A DNA stretch of 64,000 nt from NCBI GenBank assembly GCA_013368325.1, contig JAACJK010000111.1:62001-126000 (forward strand), in the 5' to 3' direction. The notes below the pieces were generated by a model. That model worked only from the letters and a program-made list of their open reading frames with translations. It was not told where the DNA came from and made no database searches. This DNA comes from Ephemerocybe angulata (taxonomy: Eukaryota; Basidiomycota; Agaricomycetes; Agaricales; Psathyrellaceae). The position numbers and the translations under genes were made by a program. Positions 23,189 through 33,569 of the stretch are shown here, one piece after another; position 1 is the first letter of the stretch, and each line of letters opens with the position of its first letter.

Positions 23189-25840
23189 ATGGAATCTTCC
23201 GCAGATATGGATGTCGATATGGCACAGGATGCGGTTGTGGTCGCTACAGCTATCCTAGACCCGAAGAAAATCACGAAATTAGACGAAATGGAGGCGCTGT
23301 ATCGTTCTGAAATTCCGGCCGACCGTCGACTACCTGAGGCCTTCTGGACAGCCTATACGGCGAAACTGGCACTCCAAGGAATGAGATAGAGTATTCTACT
23401 CTACAGGGCATCGGAAGGAAAGCTTGCTCCGCGACAATTTCAACTCGAATCAACTCTGGCTCTCGCGACTGGCAGGGACTCTGAGGTCGATGCTGGGACT
23501 GGCTCTGGGAAGACTCTCTGCTTGCTTCTTCCTGCTCTACTATCGAACGGCGGCATCTCTATTGTTGTATCTCCCCTCAAGCAAACTCAGGAGGCCCAGG
23601 TCGAAGAGCTTATCCGTCTCGGCGTCTCTGCACTGGCTATTAACGAGGACACCTCAAAGGAACCGGAACTCTGGCAGGTTTGACGTACTCGTGACTGTGC
23701 ACCTAGCTCGGTATTTCAACTCTTGTTGCTTTTAGGCTGTTGAGAAGTGCAAGTACAAGATTCTTGTGGTCCAACCAGAACAGCTTTCGATGCATCAAGG
23801 TCACTGGTCCAAATTCGCTCGGATGATCAGGAAGAATAAGTTTACGAAGCATATCAACTATGTTCACGTCGACGAAGCACACTTTATTCACATTGCTGGC
23901 ATCAACCGACATGGTCTCAACGCGTTTCGGCCTGCTTGGGGTAATCTAACCCAATTCCGCCTCAAGATGCCGAAGCGCGTGCACTTTCAGTCTCTTTCTG
24001 GAACGCAGCCGCCGCACATCAAGAAAACTATCCGGAAGCACCTTGTCTTTGAGGAAAAGAAGCTGCACTGTATCAAGATCTCTAGTAACCGACCCAACAT
24101 CTGTCCGGCAACGCATGTACTCGTTGGCTCGACCCAGAGGCTGGATAATCTCCATTTCACAACTCCGGACCCTTCCGCTCCTTGGCCTGACGACTATCGA
24201 CTCGAAAAGGGAATGATCTTTCACCAGACTATCGAAGGGTGCACAGCGGCCGCTAAGCATCTCAACCAGCGGCTCCCTTCTTCAATGCAAGAGAAGGGAG
24301 TTATCCGAGCTTTCCATGCCGGAATGTCGAAGGATTACCGAGAGCAAGTAATGAAAGATTTTCGTGATCCTGACGGTGTATGCCGCCAATTGCATGTCAC
24401 GGAAATTGCGTCGACGGTGAGTCTCTCTCAATTCTTGAACATGCCCTCACACTAACAGACAGTAGGGAATCGATATTAGGGACCTTGCATACGTGGTTCA
24501 GTATGGCATGACAAATGAAGTACCCGGCACCTTGCAGCGTGGCGGTCGTTGCGGGCGCGATGGTGTGTTGGAGTGTATCTTCCTCATCATGCATGAGCTC
24601 TCAGCAAAGAACATTGACTTATCGCGATTCGGAAATGATGTCTGGGCATTGGATGACCCTGACCAGCCACACAGTGGCAATCTTACGGACAAATCCAAAA
24701 AGGAGCAGCGTGTTGGAGTCGGAATGGCTAAGATTGTTCAATCAACGGATTGCCTGCGAGAACTCTTTGCCAAAGCGAACGGTGACACAACCGAGAATGG
24801 TAGATGAGATACAACACAGCAGCATTTGTGCTAACTTTATTTTCTTCCCAGCACTCAAATACACTGGCCGGTTCTGCTGCAATAGGCATCCCGGGAACAG
24901 CTTTCGTTTCGGCGCATTCTTTCCTGGGAAGATGCTCTACCAGCAACCGGAGACTCACAAGGTCTTCTACGGCGATGCCGACGAGCCATATGGCACTGAA
25001 ATCAAAGCAGCAACCATCGCCGCCGACTCGGAGAGCCTGAAACGCGCCAGGCCAAAGTACCGGCCAACAGTGCTCCGTCCATCCCTTGTACATAAGCTTG
25101 AGCGATGGCGCTACAATGCTTGGAGAGTCCATCCTTTACGCAGCATAACCCCTGCCTCGTTCATTCTCAACGACTCATCCATTGAAACACTGTCAAAACT
25201 TACGCTGGACGAGCATCTCCTATCAGTCGATGATCTCATGTCCGCTCTCGGTCAGACTGCAACATGGAAAAACAAGTATGCTCACGCTATTTTCAAGGAG
25301 ATTCAATTATTCGAGGCAGAAGTCCTTGCCCTGAACATCAAAGCCAAAGCGGAGGAAGAAGAGCGACAAAAGCGCAGAAAGCTCGAGCTGGATCGCGAAA
25401 TGTTCCGAAAGGCAGATGAAGAAGCTCAGCGGCGAGTGCGCGAGGCTGCACTGGAAAGGGCGAGGTTGGAAAGGGCGAGGTTAGGCCCGACGGTAGCCCC
25501 AGTGCCTGTGCAGCCAGCCTCGGGAGCACGACGTTCAGCGCGTTTAGCAAAGCCAGCGGCTGCCGCCTCCAACCCGGTGGCAGCGCCAGCACCTCAACTT
25601 ACCATTGCATCAAGTTCCACCGCACCCGCTGCACCCTCGCTCAATATCCCAGCCCGTCTCCTCCCTACAGCTCCTCATGCCCACGGGAATGCGTTCTCGA
25701 GCTCAACCCAGAATGTTACTCAAAGCGCAGCAGAAAGAGTCCAGAGCATATTCAAGAGAGTTCAGAACAAGGAGATCACATTGGAAGAGATGCACAAACT
25801 GCTCGGAGCTCACACGTATACTACCCCTAGTCTGTTCTAA
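23189..25840 (+). pseudogene. RecQ-like DNA helicase with an in-frame stop
   Basis: The product is a RecQ-like superfamily 2 helicase, an ATP-driven DNA-unwinding enzyme. It starts MESSADMDVDMAQD at 23189. Motif I is AGTGSGKTLC, motif Ia is VVSPLK, motif II (Walker B) is VDEAH, motif III is near LSGTQPP, and motifs V and VI are TGIDIRD and QRGGRCGRDG. A Cys/His group (GRFCCNRHPG) sits where RecQ zinc binding lies. A charged helix (KAKAEEEERQKRRKLELDRE) and a Pro/Ala-rich tail follow. Introns lie at about 23680-23735, 24418-24466 and 24799-24851. An in-frame TAG at 23387-23389 lies upstream of motif I. Splicing from about 23298 to 23405 would skip it but also remove a conserved-looking block. 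Stop codons of this gene and the converging DUF6589 gene are 3 bases apart. Confidence 0.85.
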
Positions 25841-25843
25841 TAC

Positions 25844-28800
25844 CTACATTCCTTCGCTATCCTCCTCTGTATCCCGTTCGCTTCCAAGGATGATTTGATT
25901 CGGAGCAAGTGTCTCTGTTAGCTCGCGTGCGTCGTCGGGATCGGGTTCGAAATGTTGTCCCTGAATAAAGCTGGCAAACTTCTTGTTGAAAGTTTTGATA
26001 GTCGACGACTGCATTTTCTTTGCTCCGTCTTGAATGAGATCCCCGACAGCCTTCGCAGAATCATTCCCCTCCCTGTTTGGTGTATACTTTTGGAGTCCCT
26101 CCTCCTTCAGCTTGTCAGCTACTCGCCAGACCAAAGTACTAGTGTCGACATCACTGTGAGTCTTGTTTTGATATGGTAGCCCCAACATCGCGACGATTTT
26201 CTGTTTAATCTCCTTGACCTCATTGATGCAAGGTGACGCCCGCTCCATCATATCCCATGTCGTCTCCAGGCCCTTCAGAACAATGGTTTCCTGCTCGGAA
26301 AGTTGTTCAGACAAAAAATGAAGCACAAATGTGAGTACGAGACTTACTTTCACCTCCTTTATTCCATGCTCCATGTTGAGGTCGGCTGCCATTGTGTGGC
26401 CGGGAATCCCAGATAGATTGACAAGAATTGTATCCCGCATTACATCGCTAGAAGATGTTAAGTCAGTTTAAAGTTTTACGCATTCTCGAGAGTCGAGAGG
26501 AGACTTACGCAAATTTGGGTGTCCAGAGATACTTCAAATTCTGAATGAGGTGGAGCGTCTCCGTGCAGTAGTTATTTCCTCCACCTCCCCGGAACATAAT
26601 CGCCCATATTGGTAGAATGTTCTCGATCCTCCCAAAGTCCCCATCTTTGACTGCGTCGATGATCTCGAAGAAGTAGAGCAGGTCTCGGGTAAGGAGAAGC
26701 GTATTCTGGTGCACGATGTCCTTCGCCGAGTCCGGCCCAGTCCACGGTGTTGACGCAGGAACAGGACTGCCCACTTCAGTGGTCGTCGGTGCTGGAACAG
26801 ATACAGGAATCGGCAAAGGAGTGGCAAACCGGTCGAGAATATCCGTAGCCTTTGCAAACAATGCTTCAGTAGTCGGATTTGACTTCGCGTACTCCCCTAG
26901 AGTCTTCGGTACTTTGACTTTTGTAGGTGGAATGGCGGGATTGACTGCGGTGCGAGCCTTCTCTTTCCTTGCTGCATTGTCGGCATCCTCAGCAACCAGT
27001 ATTCGCCAAGCGTTCAAGATATGTCCTTCAAGCACTTGGCGGAAGAATGTGAGAACAGTATGGTAGTCGGGGTGGTCAGAGGAAATCCGAGCCTTGTCGC
27101 AAACAGAGCCCCAGTACGATAGAGTACCTTTCGTATGAACATCTCCGCGATGGTGTCCAAGGAGCATCCATTCAGCGTTCATGCCGAAGTGAAAGATCCC
27201 AGGCGCGGTCTGGAACGGTGACCTCCTGTTCCACTCGTTGGTATCCCCCGCCCGCAAAAGTTGACCCGAGCGAATTCGAGAATTGGTAAGTTGGTCGTTG
27301 ATGGTTGGAATGGCGTACTTGCTGAGCTCCTCGGCTGTGCGTTCAAGTTGGACGATGTAACATTCCTCCTGAAACTGGAGGTTTCCCTTGACAGTAGCCT
27401 CTTCTGTTGTCGATACACGTAGGAGCTGGAATTCCGCGATATGATCTGGTGGAAGCTTCCGTATGGCTTTATGCTGGAGAGTTGGATCCTTCTGTCTCTT
27501 CTCGAAGCCCTTGACATGTCGTAAAAGAACCTGGATGATTGAGACCTTCAGTTGATACATGACGTCCATCGACTGCTGGTCGGTTAGCACCAGGTCCCTG
27601 TTGAAGTCGAGGCCCATGTTGTAGCGGGGATCGCGCAACCGCGCGAGTATAGGTGCGAGCTTCATGTCTTCGAGTGTCGCGTTCTTCAGTCGGTAGACCA
27701 TGCCCAACGTTCCCGAGGTTACTTTTGCTGGAGTTGAACCGCCGCGCTGCTCGACGAAGATCGAAGTCGAGATATTGATGTTGTCGTAACAGAACGCATG
27801 CGGCCCAGCCGCAATACCAACAGCTTTCTTCATACAGTGGTCGGACAGTGTCTTCAAAGCAGTTGAAATGGCTGTATAAGAGATGGAGAGGCCACAGCGA
27901 TGCAGGGCTTCAATCGTTTGTCGCGAACACCCGGAGTGCCACAGAAAGAGTCCAAACTCGGTCGCAAAGCCCAAGACTCGGTTCGAACGCTGGTACACAA
28001 GCTGCTTCATGACGACACCACAAAGCTATGAGATATGTTAGCTTTCGTCATAATATCCTATAGGAATGAGACCCGTACCAGCTCTGGAGTCTTCATGACA
28101 TTCTTTCCCTTCGCGCGTTTAGTCTGAGCAGCGCAGATGAGCAAGCCCAACGTGAACGGCGCGTTGACTTCGAAATTCGACGGCGCACGGTTGCGAACAT
28201 ACTCAGGGTCAATAGAAGCGACCCCAGTAAGCTTCAGGTCCTCAACGAGACCCTCCATTTCATCAGAGATGATCTCGTTAACGAGTTCTCGGCCAGCCGC
28301 GCTACGGATCCAGTCCCTGATTTTTCTGCGACCGTCCCGGTCCTTCGCTATCATTGAAATTGTATCTGCAAGTCTGTCGTTATCTTGGCCATAGTACGGC
28401 CTACGATACGACTCATATGTGGGGTCGTCCTTGTCCACCAGTGCTTTGAACAGGTCGAAAGGGCTGACGCCGGGTACGTCTTTGATGAACTGCACAATAG
28501 ATTCTATTTTCTGAGCAGGGGACATGGCTGGTCGCTTTGGGGTGGCTATAGAGGGTCCTGTGGTGGTAGTGCCACTAGTAGATATGTTTTCAGAGCTATT
28601 TGGACAATGTTAGTTCCGGATCCACGAATAATTGTTCGAACAGCGCACCTCCCGGCTTCCGAGTTGCCTACGGGTATTCCAGACCCTTCCAAAGACTCCC
28701 TGCTGCCCAAATCTCCATCAGCCATCTCCACATCCTCCACTTCTCCAGCCTGAGCAATAGGAGGGGATTGTGCCGTTGTCGAAGAACCATCCAATTGTTG

Positions 28801-28950
28801 AGGGGTAGTCGCACCCGCCGGTTGAGCTTCAGCTGCACTTCCGGGGGTTGCTGTGGTGCTTGAAGAGGCTTCAATGGGCTCGGTTGTATTCGTCTGAGCT
28901 GTCGCTCGAGTTTTGCGGCCTTTCGCAGCCGATTTCTTGCCTTTCCGCAT
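25844..28950 (-). CDS. DUF6589-type protein
   Basis: This gene encodes a protein of about 950 residues that matches my memory of the DUF6589 family, found in transposon-rich basidiomycete regions and of unknown function. It begins MRKGKKSAAKGRKTRATAQ at 28950, a basic N-terminus. Landmarks are SPFDLFKALVDKDDPTYESY, GHHRGDVHTKGTLSYWGSV, FGRIENILPIWAIMFRGGGG and NNYCTETLHLIQNLKYLWTP. The C-terminal exons read DVMRDTILVNLSGIPGHTMA and DTSTLVWRVADKLKEEG, with introns at about 28077-28019, 26505-26446 and 26347-26291. All joins keep frame and I see no internal stop, so this is the best preserved gene of the element. Its start lies 56 bases from the right inverted repeat, so its promoter probably overlaps that repeat. 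Confidence 0.82.
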
Positions 28951-29006
28951 CGCAAACGAGGAAGATGAGAGCAGTTGCGGTTCAACAGGGGCTTCGACCC
29001 TGGCCT

Positions 29007-29122
29007 AGCGGACCTTCAAACCCCATCACAAAAACGCCCTGCCATTTTAAACCCAGCCGTACCGGTCTGTCTAACGACAACCCGTAGGGTTTCTTACACG
29101 TGACAGACCGGTCACCGGTCTA
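29007..29122 (-). repeat. right terminal inverted repeat
   Basis: This is the 116-base partner of 15192-15307. It ends GGTCACCGGTCTA and keeps the ACCGGT palindromes that are mutated at the left end. Confidence 0.93.
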
Positions 29123-29131
29123 ATACATTCC
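29123..29131. repeat. target-site duplication, right copy
   Basis: ATACATTCC directly follows the right end of the transposon and equals 15183-15191. Confidence 0.9.
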
Positions 29132-29618
29132 CCTCGCCCTCCTCACCGCCACAGAGGAACAACAGGCCTTTCTCCCTGGAAAATATTGTCGAGTACGGCC
29201 AGGGCTGCCTCCCCGGGAAGGCCCCAACAGCTCACAAAGGTAGTACCTTCCTCCTCTGCAGGCTGCGATACGCACCAACCATGGTTCCCTGCCCCAAACG
29301 ACCCATCCGTCTTGCTCTCTAGACTATAAGCTTCAGGCTGTTTTTGGGACTTTCTGCAATTGCCTCTGCCCGCAATGGACGATAAAGGTGAAAGGGGAGG
29401 GACGCGCACGGGCGCGGTGATGAGGGTAGGAGGAAAGGAACGTGGGAGGGTTGATGCCCAGACTCAGACTCCGCGATTAGATTAGATCTCCCCTTCAAAA
29501 TCATTGAAGTGCTGCAAGGATGCGCCCCATAGAACGGTTACGAATGGCCACCAGAGTATTGATACATCGAGTTAAGAGACATAAAGAACAGGAAAGAGAC
29601 ATAATCCTAAGAATCCTA
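29132..29618. other. flank of the transposon with a CTAATC/CTCCCACG module
   Basis: No gene is supported. On the minus strand it carries ATCTAATCTAATC (29487-29475) followed about 20 bases later by CATCAACCCTCCCACG (29455-29440). This module recurs four more times in the window. Confidence 0.4.
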
Positions 29619-30404
29619 TTAATCGGCTCCTTCAAAATCCAGGAAATCGCTATACTCGTCCCCATCCATCTCATCATCGTACACCATCCCATGAGCTTGA
29701 TAAGGGAGACAGAAATCCGGCTGAGTCGGAACCATCTCCTCAACCTCATATTCTTCTTCAGCGACAGGTAAGTCCGGCTCTATAGGCACCGGCTCATCCC
29801 CCTCCTGCCACTCCTCGAAATAATCCCCCCACTCCAGCCCACCCATCGCACCCGGGCACCCCTTCGCTTCATTGCATTCGGTAACGTTCGACGCGTTGTA
29901 TACGACATTCTCCGGCGTCGTCGTATGCCTCCCAACGAAACACCACTCATCATCCATCTTCGCCCCCTCCGACAGCTTCACCCCACAACACGCCACCCAC
30001 TTCACCATCCGCCCAAACTTCTCCGGGTCCTGCACCTCAATCTCCTCATGCGCGACCCTGCACGCGTCTATCCCATTGTCCTTCTCCAGATACTTGCTGT
30101 GGCACCGCACGCAGTGTCTGCGCGTGCTATCGGACACCGCGGCGCGCGCGTGGGCGGTGTTGAACCCGAGCTCGCGGAGGGTTTCGAAGAGGTCTGTGAT
30201 GGCATCGCCGGAGAGGGCGAGGACAGCGGAGGAGCCACCGTGTCTGTCTGAGACGGCGTTGAGCAAACGAGTGTGGAGCTCCTCGGGGCTCGTGTTGTGG
30301 AGGATGTAGGTGAGCGAGAGCGCGGTGGTGGAGGTGGTGGGGGCGCTGAAGGATTTGGCAGCCATGGTGCTGCCGGTGGGGATGGGTCGAGAGGAGACGG
30401 GCAT
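29619..30404 (-). CDS. single-module Cys/His-rich protein, paralogue of the gene at 6600
   Basis: This single-exon gene encodes about 261 residues from the ATG at 30404 (MPVSSRPIPTGSTMAAKSFS). It has one copy of the module found twice at 6600-7687: the helical part TSPEELHTRLLNAVSD, then RRHCVRCHSKYLEKDN, AC, a His, CCGVKL, CFVGRHTT, VVYNASNVTECNE and GCPG. An acidic C-terminal tail (EEEYEVEEMVPTQP) is absent from the other paralogue. A TATA-like TATATAAT lies about 80 bases upstream on the minus strand. The frame is complete. The spacing of Cys and His suggests metal binding; function is unknown. It shows the unbroken reading frame expected for module 1 of the other gene. Confidence 0.75.
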   Translation of the reverse strand: MPVSSRPIPTGSTMAAKSFSAPTTSTTALSLTYILHNTSPEELHTRLLNAVSDRHGGSSAVLALSGDAITDLFETLRELGFNTAHARAAVSDSTRRHCVRCHSKYLEKDNGIDACRVAHEEIEVQDPEKFGRMVKWVACCGVKLSEGAKMDDEWCFVGRHTTTPENVVYNASNVTECNEAKGCPGAMGGLEWGDYFEEWQEGDEPVPIEPDLPVAEEEYEVEEMVPTQPDFCLPYQAHGMVYDDEMDGDEYSDFLDFEGAD

Positions 30405-31214
30405 TGCAATTGGATATAAGTCGACGAGAGGATCGAATGTAGTGGATTGTGGGGGTTGTTGGGTCAGTAACAAGAAGATGAAGATTATATAGGGTCTCTA
30501 GAATGCCACTGATGAAAGGGGGGTGATCGTGCCACAGCGGGCGGTGCACTGACTTTACACATGTGGCATTGAATGGCCTTTGTCGCCTTTGTCTTACTCG
30601 CCTTTGTAGGCACCAGTGAGGGGCCACCCTTTGTTAGAAGTATCTCTGGACGACGAGATGAATGAGTGGATTGAGCACCGACAGAGACAATTCGCTACGA
30701 GTGCAAGTCAAACAGCAGATAGATGTGTGTATTTGTATTTCTGAGATCATTATATATCTCATATCGAAGTAGAGTATGCTCAACCGACCTGTGCATGACG
30801 ACCACAAATCGAGCGCCAAGCACATCAAGCACTCATTGTCAGTTTGAACTTCGACGGAATGGCAAGTGGTCCGGCTTAACTGCAATATCCCAACAAGCGG
30901 TGACAGTAATATATTTAGAAAAGACGCCTGGAAGTCGCATTGTTGAGAAAAGAGAGGCCCAACGCCATTAACGCACCTCGCATAACGCCGCCAAGCATCA
31001 AGGCATCAAATAGGCGCCCAGGCGACCGCAAGTGACACACTTGTTGCGTCCATACGGAGAAAGGAGAAAATACGGAGAAAGGGACAAGCATCGATAAAGG
31101 GAAATAGATATGCAAGAAAACTTCCCCTATGATTTAGCAGGTGAAGCACTGAAAGCACGGATGTGAAGGGGTTTCGTGCTTTGATGGTTCTTTAGTTATA
31201 GGGGTAACGCACCC
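30405..31214. other. intergenic stretch
   Basis: Apart from the upstream region of the Cys/His-rich gene, nothing can be assigned. One copy of the AATAGGCGCCC motif lies at about 31008-31020. Confidence 0.3.
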
Positions 31215-31787
31215 CTAATGACACTTCTTAACATGCAGCACCTTCCCCCTCTCGGTCAAAAACGTCTTCTTACACCCTCTCCACAGGAAAGGACACCCAA
31301 TCTTCTTATCAAACCAATGCGCAATCCTCCCATGCTCCTTCAAACTCTCCTCCGTCTTGAACCCTTTCGCGCACTCTCGCTCTTTGCACACAAAGGGAGT
31401 AGCGACGAGCGCGTGCGCGCCCCAAGTGTTGGCTTGGCGCGAGCCTGAGCGCTTGTTGCCGTCGCGCAGCCACCCGGGGACGGTGCTTGGGCTGTAGACT
31501 TGGACTCTGCGCGGGCACTGTGGGGGCAGTAGTGGCCCGGGGATGGTTTGGGGCGAGGAGGAGGATGGGAAGGTGGTGGTGGGTGAGGATTCGGAGGAGA
31601 TGGCTGTGAGTGTATCGTCGTCGTCGTCGTCGTCATCGAGAGTTAGGTCTATGACGACAGGACAAACTTTTACTCTCTCCGGGATGGTGTCTTCCCCGTT
31701 AACTGGGACGGATGGTTGGGCACCGACTGGTGCTGATGACGACGGCTCCTCATCTCTCGAAGAAAGGTGTGGTGCAGGTTGAGCCAT
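31215..31787 (-). CDS. C2H2 zinc-finger protein
   Basis: I start the gene at the ATG at 31787 (MAQPAPHLSS) because it aligns with the start of the paralogue at 37514 and has a TATA-like GATATATC about 45 bases upstream. The N-terminal half is Ser/Pro-rich and acidic (DLTLDDDDDDDDT). It is followed by the shared block YSPSTVPGWLRDGNKRSGS and NTWGAHAL. Two C2H2-type fingers end the protein: CKERECAKGFKTEESLKEH and a second with CPFLWRGCKKTF and HVKKCH. The product is probably a nucleic-acid-binding protein, about 190 residues long. No introns are needed and the frame is intact. Confidence 0.7.
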   Translation of the reverse strand: MAQPAPHLSSRDEEPSSSAPVGAQPSVPVNGEDTIPERVKVCPVVIDLTLDDDDDDDDTLTAISSESSPTTTFPSSSSPQTIPGPLLPPQCPRRVQVYSPSTVPGWLRDGNKRSGSRQANTWGAHALVATPFVCKERECAKGFKTEESLKEHGRIAHWFDKKIGCPFLWRGCKKTFLTERGKVLHVKKCH

Positions 31788-32084
31788 AGAAATGGCTTGA
31801 AGTGTGAGTTGTTCGATCGTATGGGCTACGTCGATATATCTCTCACTCTGGAACTCGAAGGCGGCGGGAAACCAACGGGAAACTTGTAACAGAGAACCCA
31901 CCCGTTCCATATAAGCACCCAGGAGAATGTGCAAAGCCCACTCATACTCTTCGTGCTGTACCAAAGCGGCTCTTGCTTTGCGCGCGGTGTGATTAAAGTG
32001 TGCTTTGACCCCTGCGCCACCACCTCCAAAGCGCGCATCACCCGCTTCTCACGGTGGCCACCGTGCTTTGGCATATACAACATG

Positions 32085-32096
32085 GGTATATAAATA
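32085..32096 (+). promoter_or_regulatory. TATA box
   Basis: GTATATAAATAC lies about 45 bases upstream of the ATG at 32138, and this is the reason for choosing that start. Confidence 0.5.
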
Positions 32097-32137
32097 CATT
32101 CGAGTTTATGCAAATTAGGCCACCATTGAACACAACG

Positions 32138-32752
32138 ATGGTTTTCCCAGCAAACACACTCCCGCCCATCCTGTCGGACTCGCTGAAGTTTCTTCAGAAT
32201 GGTCGCCTCCCGCCCGTGAGGAAGCTCATTCACCGGGCGGCAGACTCCAATACACTCCCACCCATAAGGCACGACCAGCCCTTCCCGGGCCCGCTCAACC
32301 TCCCACCCATACGGCAAGACTTTCCCGACCAGCCCTTCCCGGGCCCGCTCAGCCTCCCACACATAAGGCAACACTTTCCCGACCAGTCCTTCCCGGGCCC
32401 GCTCAGCCTCCAACCCATAAGGCAACACGTTCCCGACCAGCCCTTCCCGGGCCCGCTCAGGTTGCGCAACATCGAGAACCGTTCTTTGAGCACGGAGGAG
32501 GTTGAAGGGACAGGAAACATGGCTCGAGCGCCTCAGCCTGTCCAACTCCAGAATGTATGGCAGCCGATCGCTCCCAACGGGAATGGCCCTCGTGGGATGA
32601 AGCGAACCAGGGATGAAGAGGAGAGCGAGGCTACACAGGCGGAGATCTTGGAGTCATTCAAAACCACCAAGAAGGCCAGGGAGCGGGAACCCGAGCACGT
32701 CAAGAACGGGCACTGGTGGACGCAAGAGGAGGAGGACGACTTCTATGTCTGA
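32138..32752 (+). CDS. Pro-rich repeat protein with acidic C-terminus
   Basis: This single-exon gene encodes about 204 residues starting MVFPANTLPPILSDSLKF. Its centre consists of about four tandem copies of an 18-residue, 54-base repeat, consensus LPPIRQHFPDQPFPGPLS, at roughly 32252-32460. The C-terminal part is charged (GMKRTRDEEESEATQAEILE) and ends WWTQEEEDDFYV. I recognise no family. No signal peptide or membrane segment is visible. The near-identical DNA repeats suggest recent expansion, so repeat number may differ between strains. The opposite strand has a long open frame through the same repeats, which I regard as a shadow because the TATA box and the charged tail support the plus strand. 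Confidence 0.55.
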   Translation: MVFPANTLPPILSDSLKFLQNGRLPPVRKLIHRAADSNTLPPIRHDQPFPGPLNLPPIRQDFPDQPFPGPLSLPHIRQHFPDQSFPGPLSLQPIRQHVPDQPFPGPLRLRNIENRSLSTEEVEGTGNMARAPQPVQLQNVWQPIAPNGNGPRGMKRTRDEEESEATQAEILESFKTTKKAREREPEHVKNGHWWTQEEEDDFYV

Positions 32753-33258
32753 TTTTGGATTCGCCAGCTGAGGAATGTGGCGCAGAGTCGGTCGCTGTTC
32801 TTTGCCACAAGATGTCCGGGCTCCGCTCCGGGAATGATACCCCAGGGGACTATCGACTCAGTATCGAGTAAATCTGCGACGCGCGGGAATAGAGCCTGAT
32901 TAAATGAGAATATTTGGCCCGAGGGTCACTGTCATGTATACCAACAGCGCAGGCGAGAATAAGGATATTGGGAGAGAAGGACCGGCTGCAGTGAAGGAGA
33001 CGAAACAGGGCACTGAACAGTTATCTGGGCAAAGGCATAAATCAGATATATGTACGAGGCAGACTAGATATGTAAGCAGGCAGTTCAAGAGTTTACCTAT
33101 CCACTCGATCTTTCCTAATACGAGTGGCAAAGTAAGGGCTGTACATATTTAGCAGCGCATTTGAATGTCGCCCTCTTAGCTACCATTCAATATTGGGCTG
33201 TCAAAAGGTAAAAGCGAAAGGGAGAGGGCTAGATAATGGGATTTGAAGCCGACATGGC
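32753..33258. other. intergenic stretch, start of duplicated region
   Basis: No gene is supported. About 33030-33130 resembles 60140-60245 (shared core GTAAGCAGGCAGTTCAAGAG), so homology between the two duplicated regions begins here. Confidence 0.4.
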
Positions 33259-33535
33259 TCATTGAACGATCTTTATTTTGTGCCCCGTCGCATCCTTATG
33301 GGCCATGACCTGGTATAATCAATCAGGGCGGGCCTCTCTATGAAGCCGCGGAGATACTAACCTCTTTGTATTTCGAAAAGGTCAGATACGGAGTGTGGGA
33401 CTGGCACTCCCATTTTGATGCACGCCTGGTAAGCTCTTCCACGAGGTCCCTCGTCGATATATCAACGAGAAGATGCCGAGCGCCGAGAATGTGGTCTCCA
33501 TAGTCCCGTGTAGCGAGGTCGTCGATGTAACCATA
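33259..33535 (-). pseudogene. degenerate copy of the secreted C2H2 protein, no signal-peptide exon
   Basis: Two exons match the gene at 33760-34178: YIDDLATRDYGDHILGARHL to KWECQSHTPYLTF, then an intron and VMAHKDATGHKIKIVQ. The first exon with the signal peptide is missing, and the second zinc-ligand Cys of the finger is lost (CQAAGCGQTF has become CQSHTPYLTF). It stands in tandem just downstream of the intact copy and is probably an old tandem duplicate. Confidence 0.65.
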
Positions 33536-33569
33536 CCGAGCCTGATCTCGCTCGTCGCCACATCACACC

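Larger units (their letters stand above)
15192..29122. mobile_element. 13.9-kb Plavaka-type DNA transposon with four genes
   Basis: The element is defined by 116-bp terminal inverted repeats (15192-15307 and 29007-29122, 108 of 116 bases matching, no gaps) and a perfect 9-bp target duplication ATACATTCC outside both ends. Both ends begin TAGACC. Inside are, in order, a DUF6532-type gene (minus), a Plavaka transposase (plus), a RecQ-like helicase (plus) and a DUF6589-type gene (minus). The transposase supplies the likely mobilising activity; helicase and DUF proteins are accessory by inference. This copy is probably inactive, because a MITE interrupts the transposase and the helicase has an in-frame stop. 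I recall that Plavaka elements in basidiomycetes can be large and carry extra genes, but I do not know this exact gene set as a described element. Confidence 0.92.

Noticed and set aside
31826..32545. A 239-residue open frame opposite the Pro-rich repeat gene
   Set aside because: It is the antisense shadow of the 54-base repeats; the plus strand has the TATA box, ATG context and charged tail.
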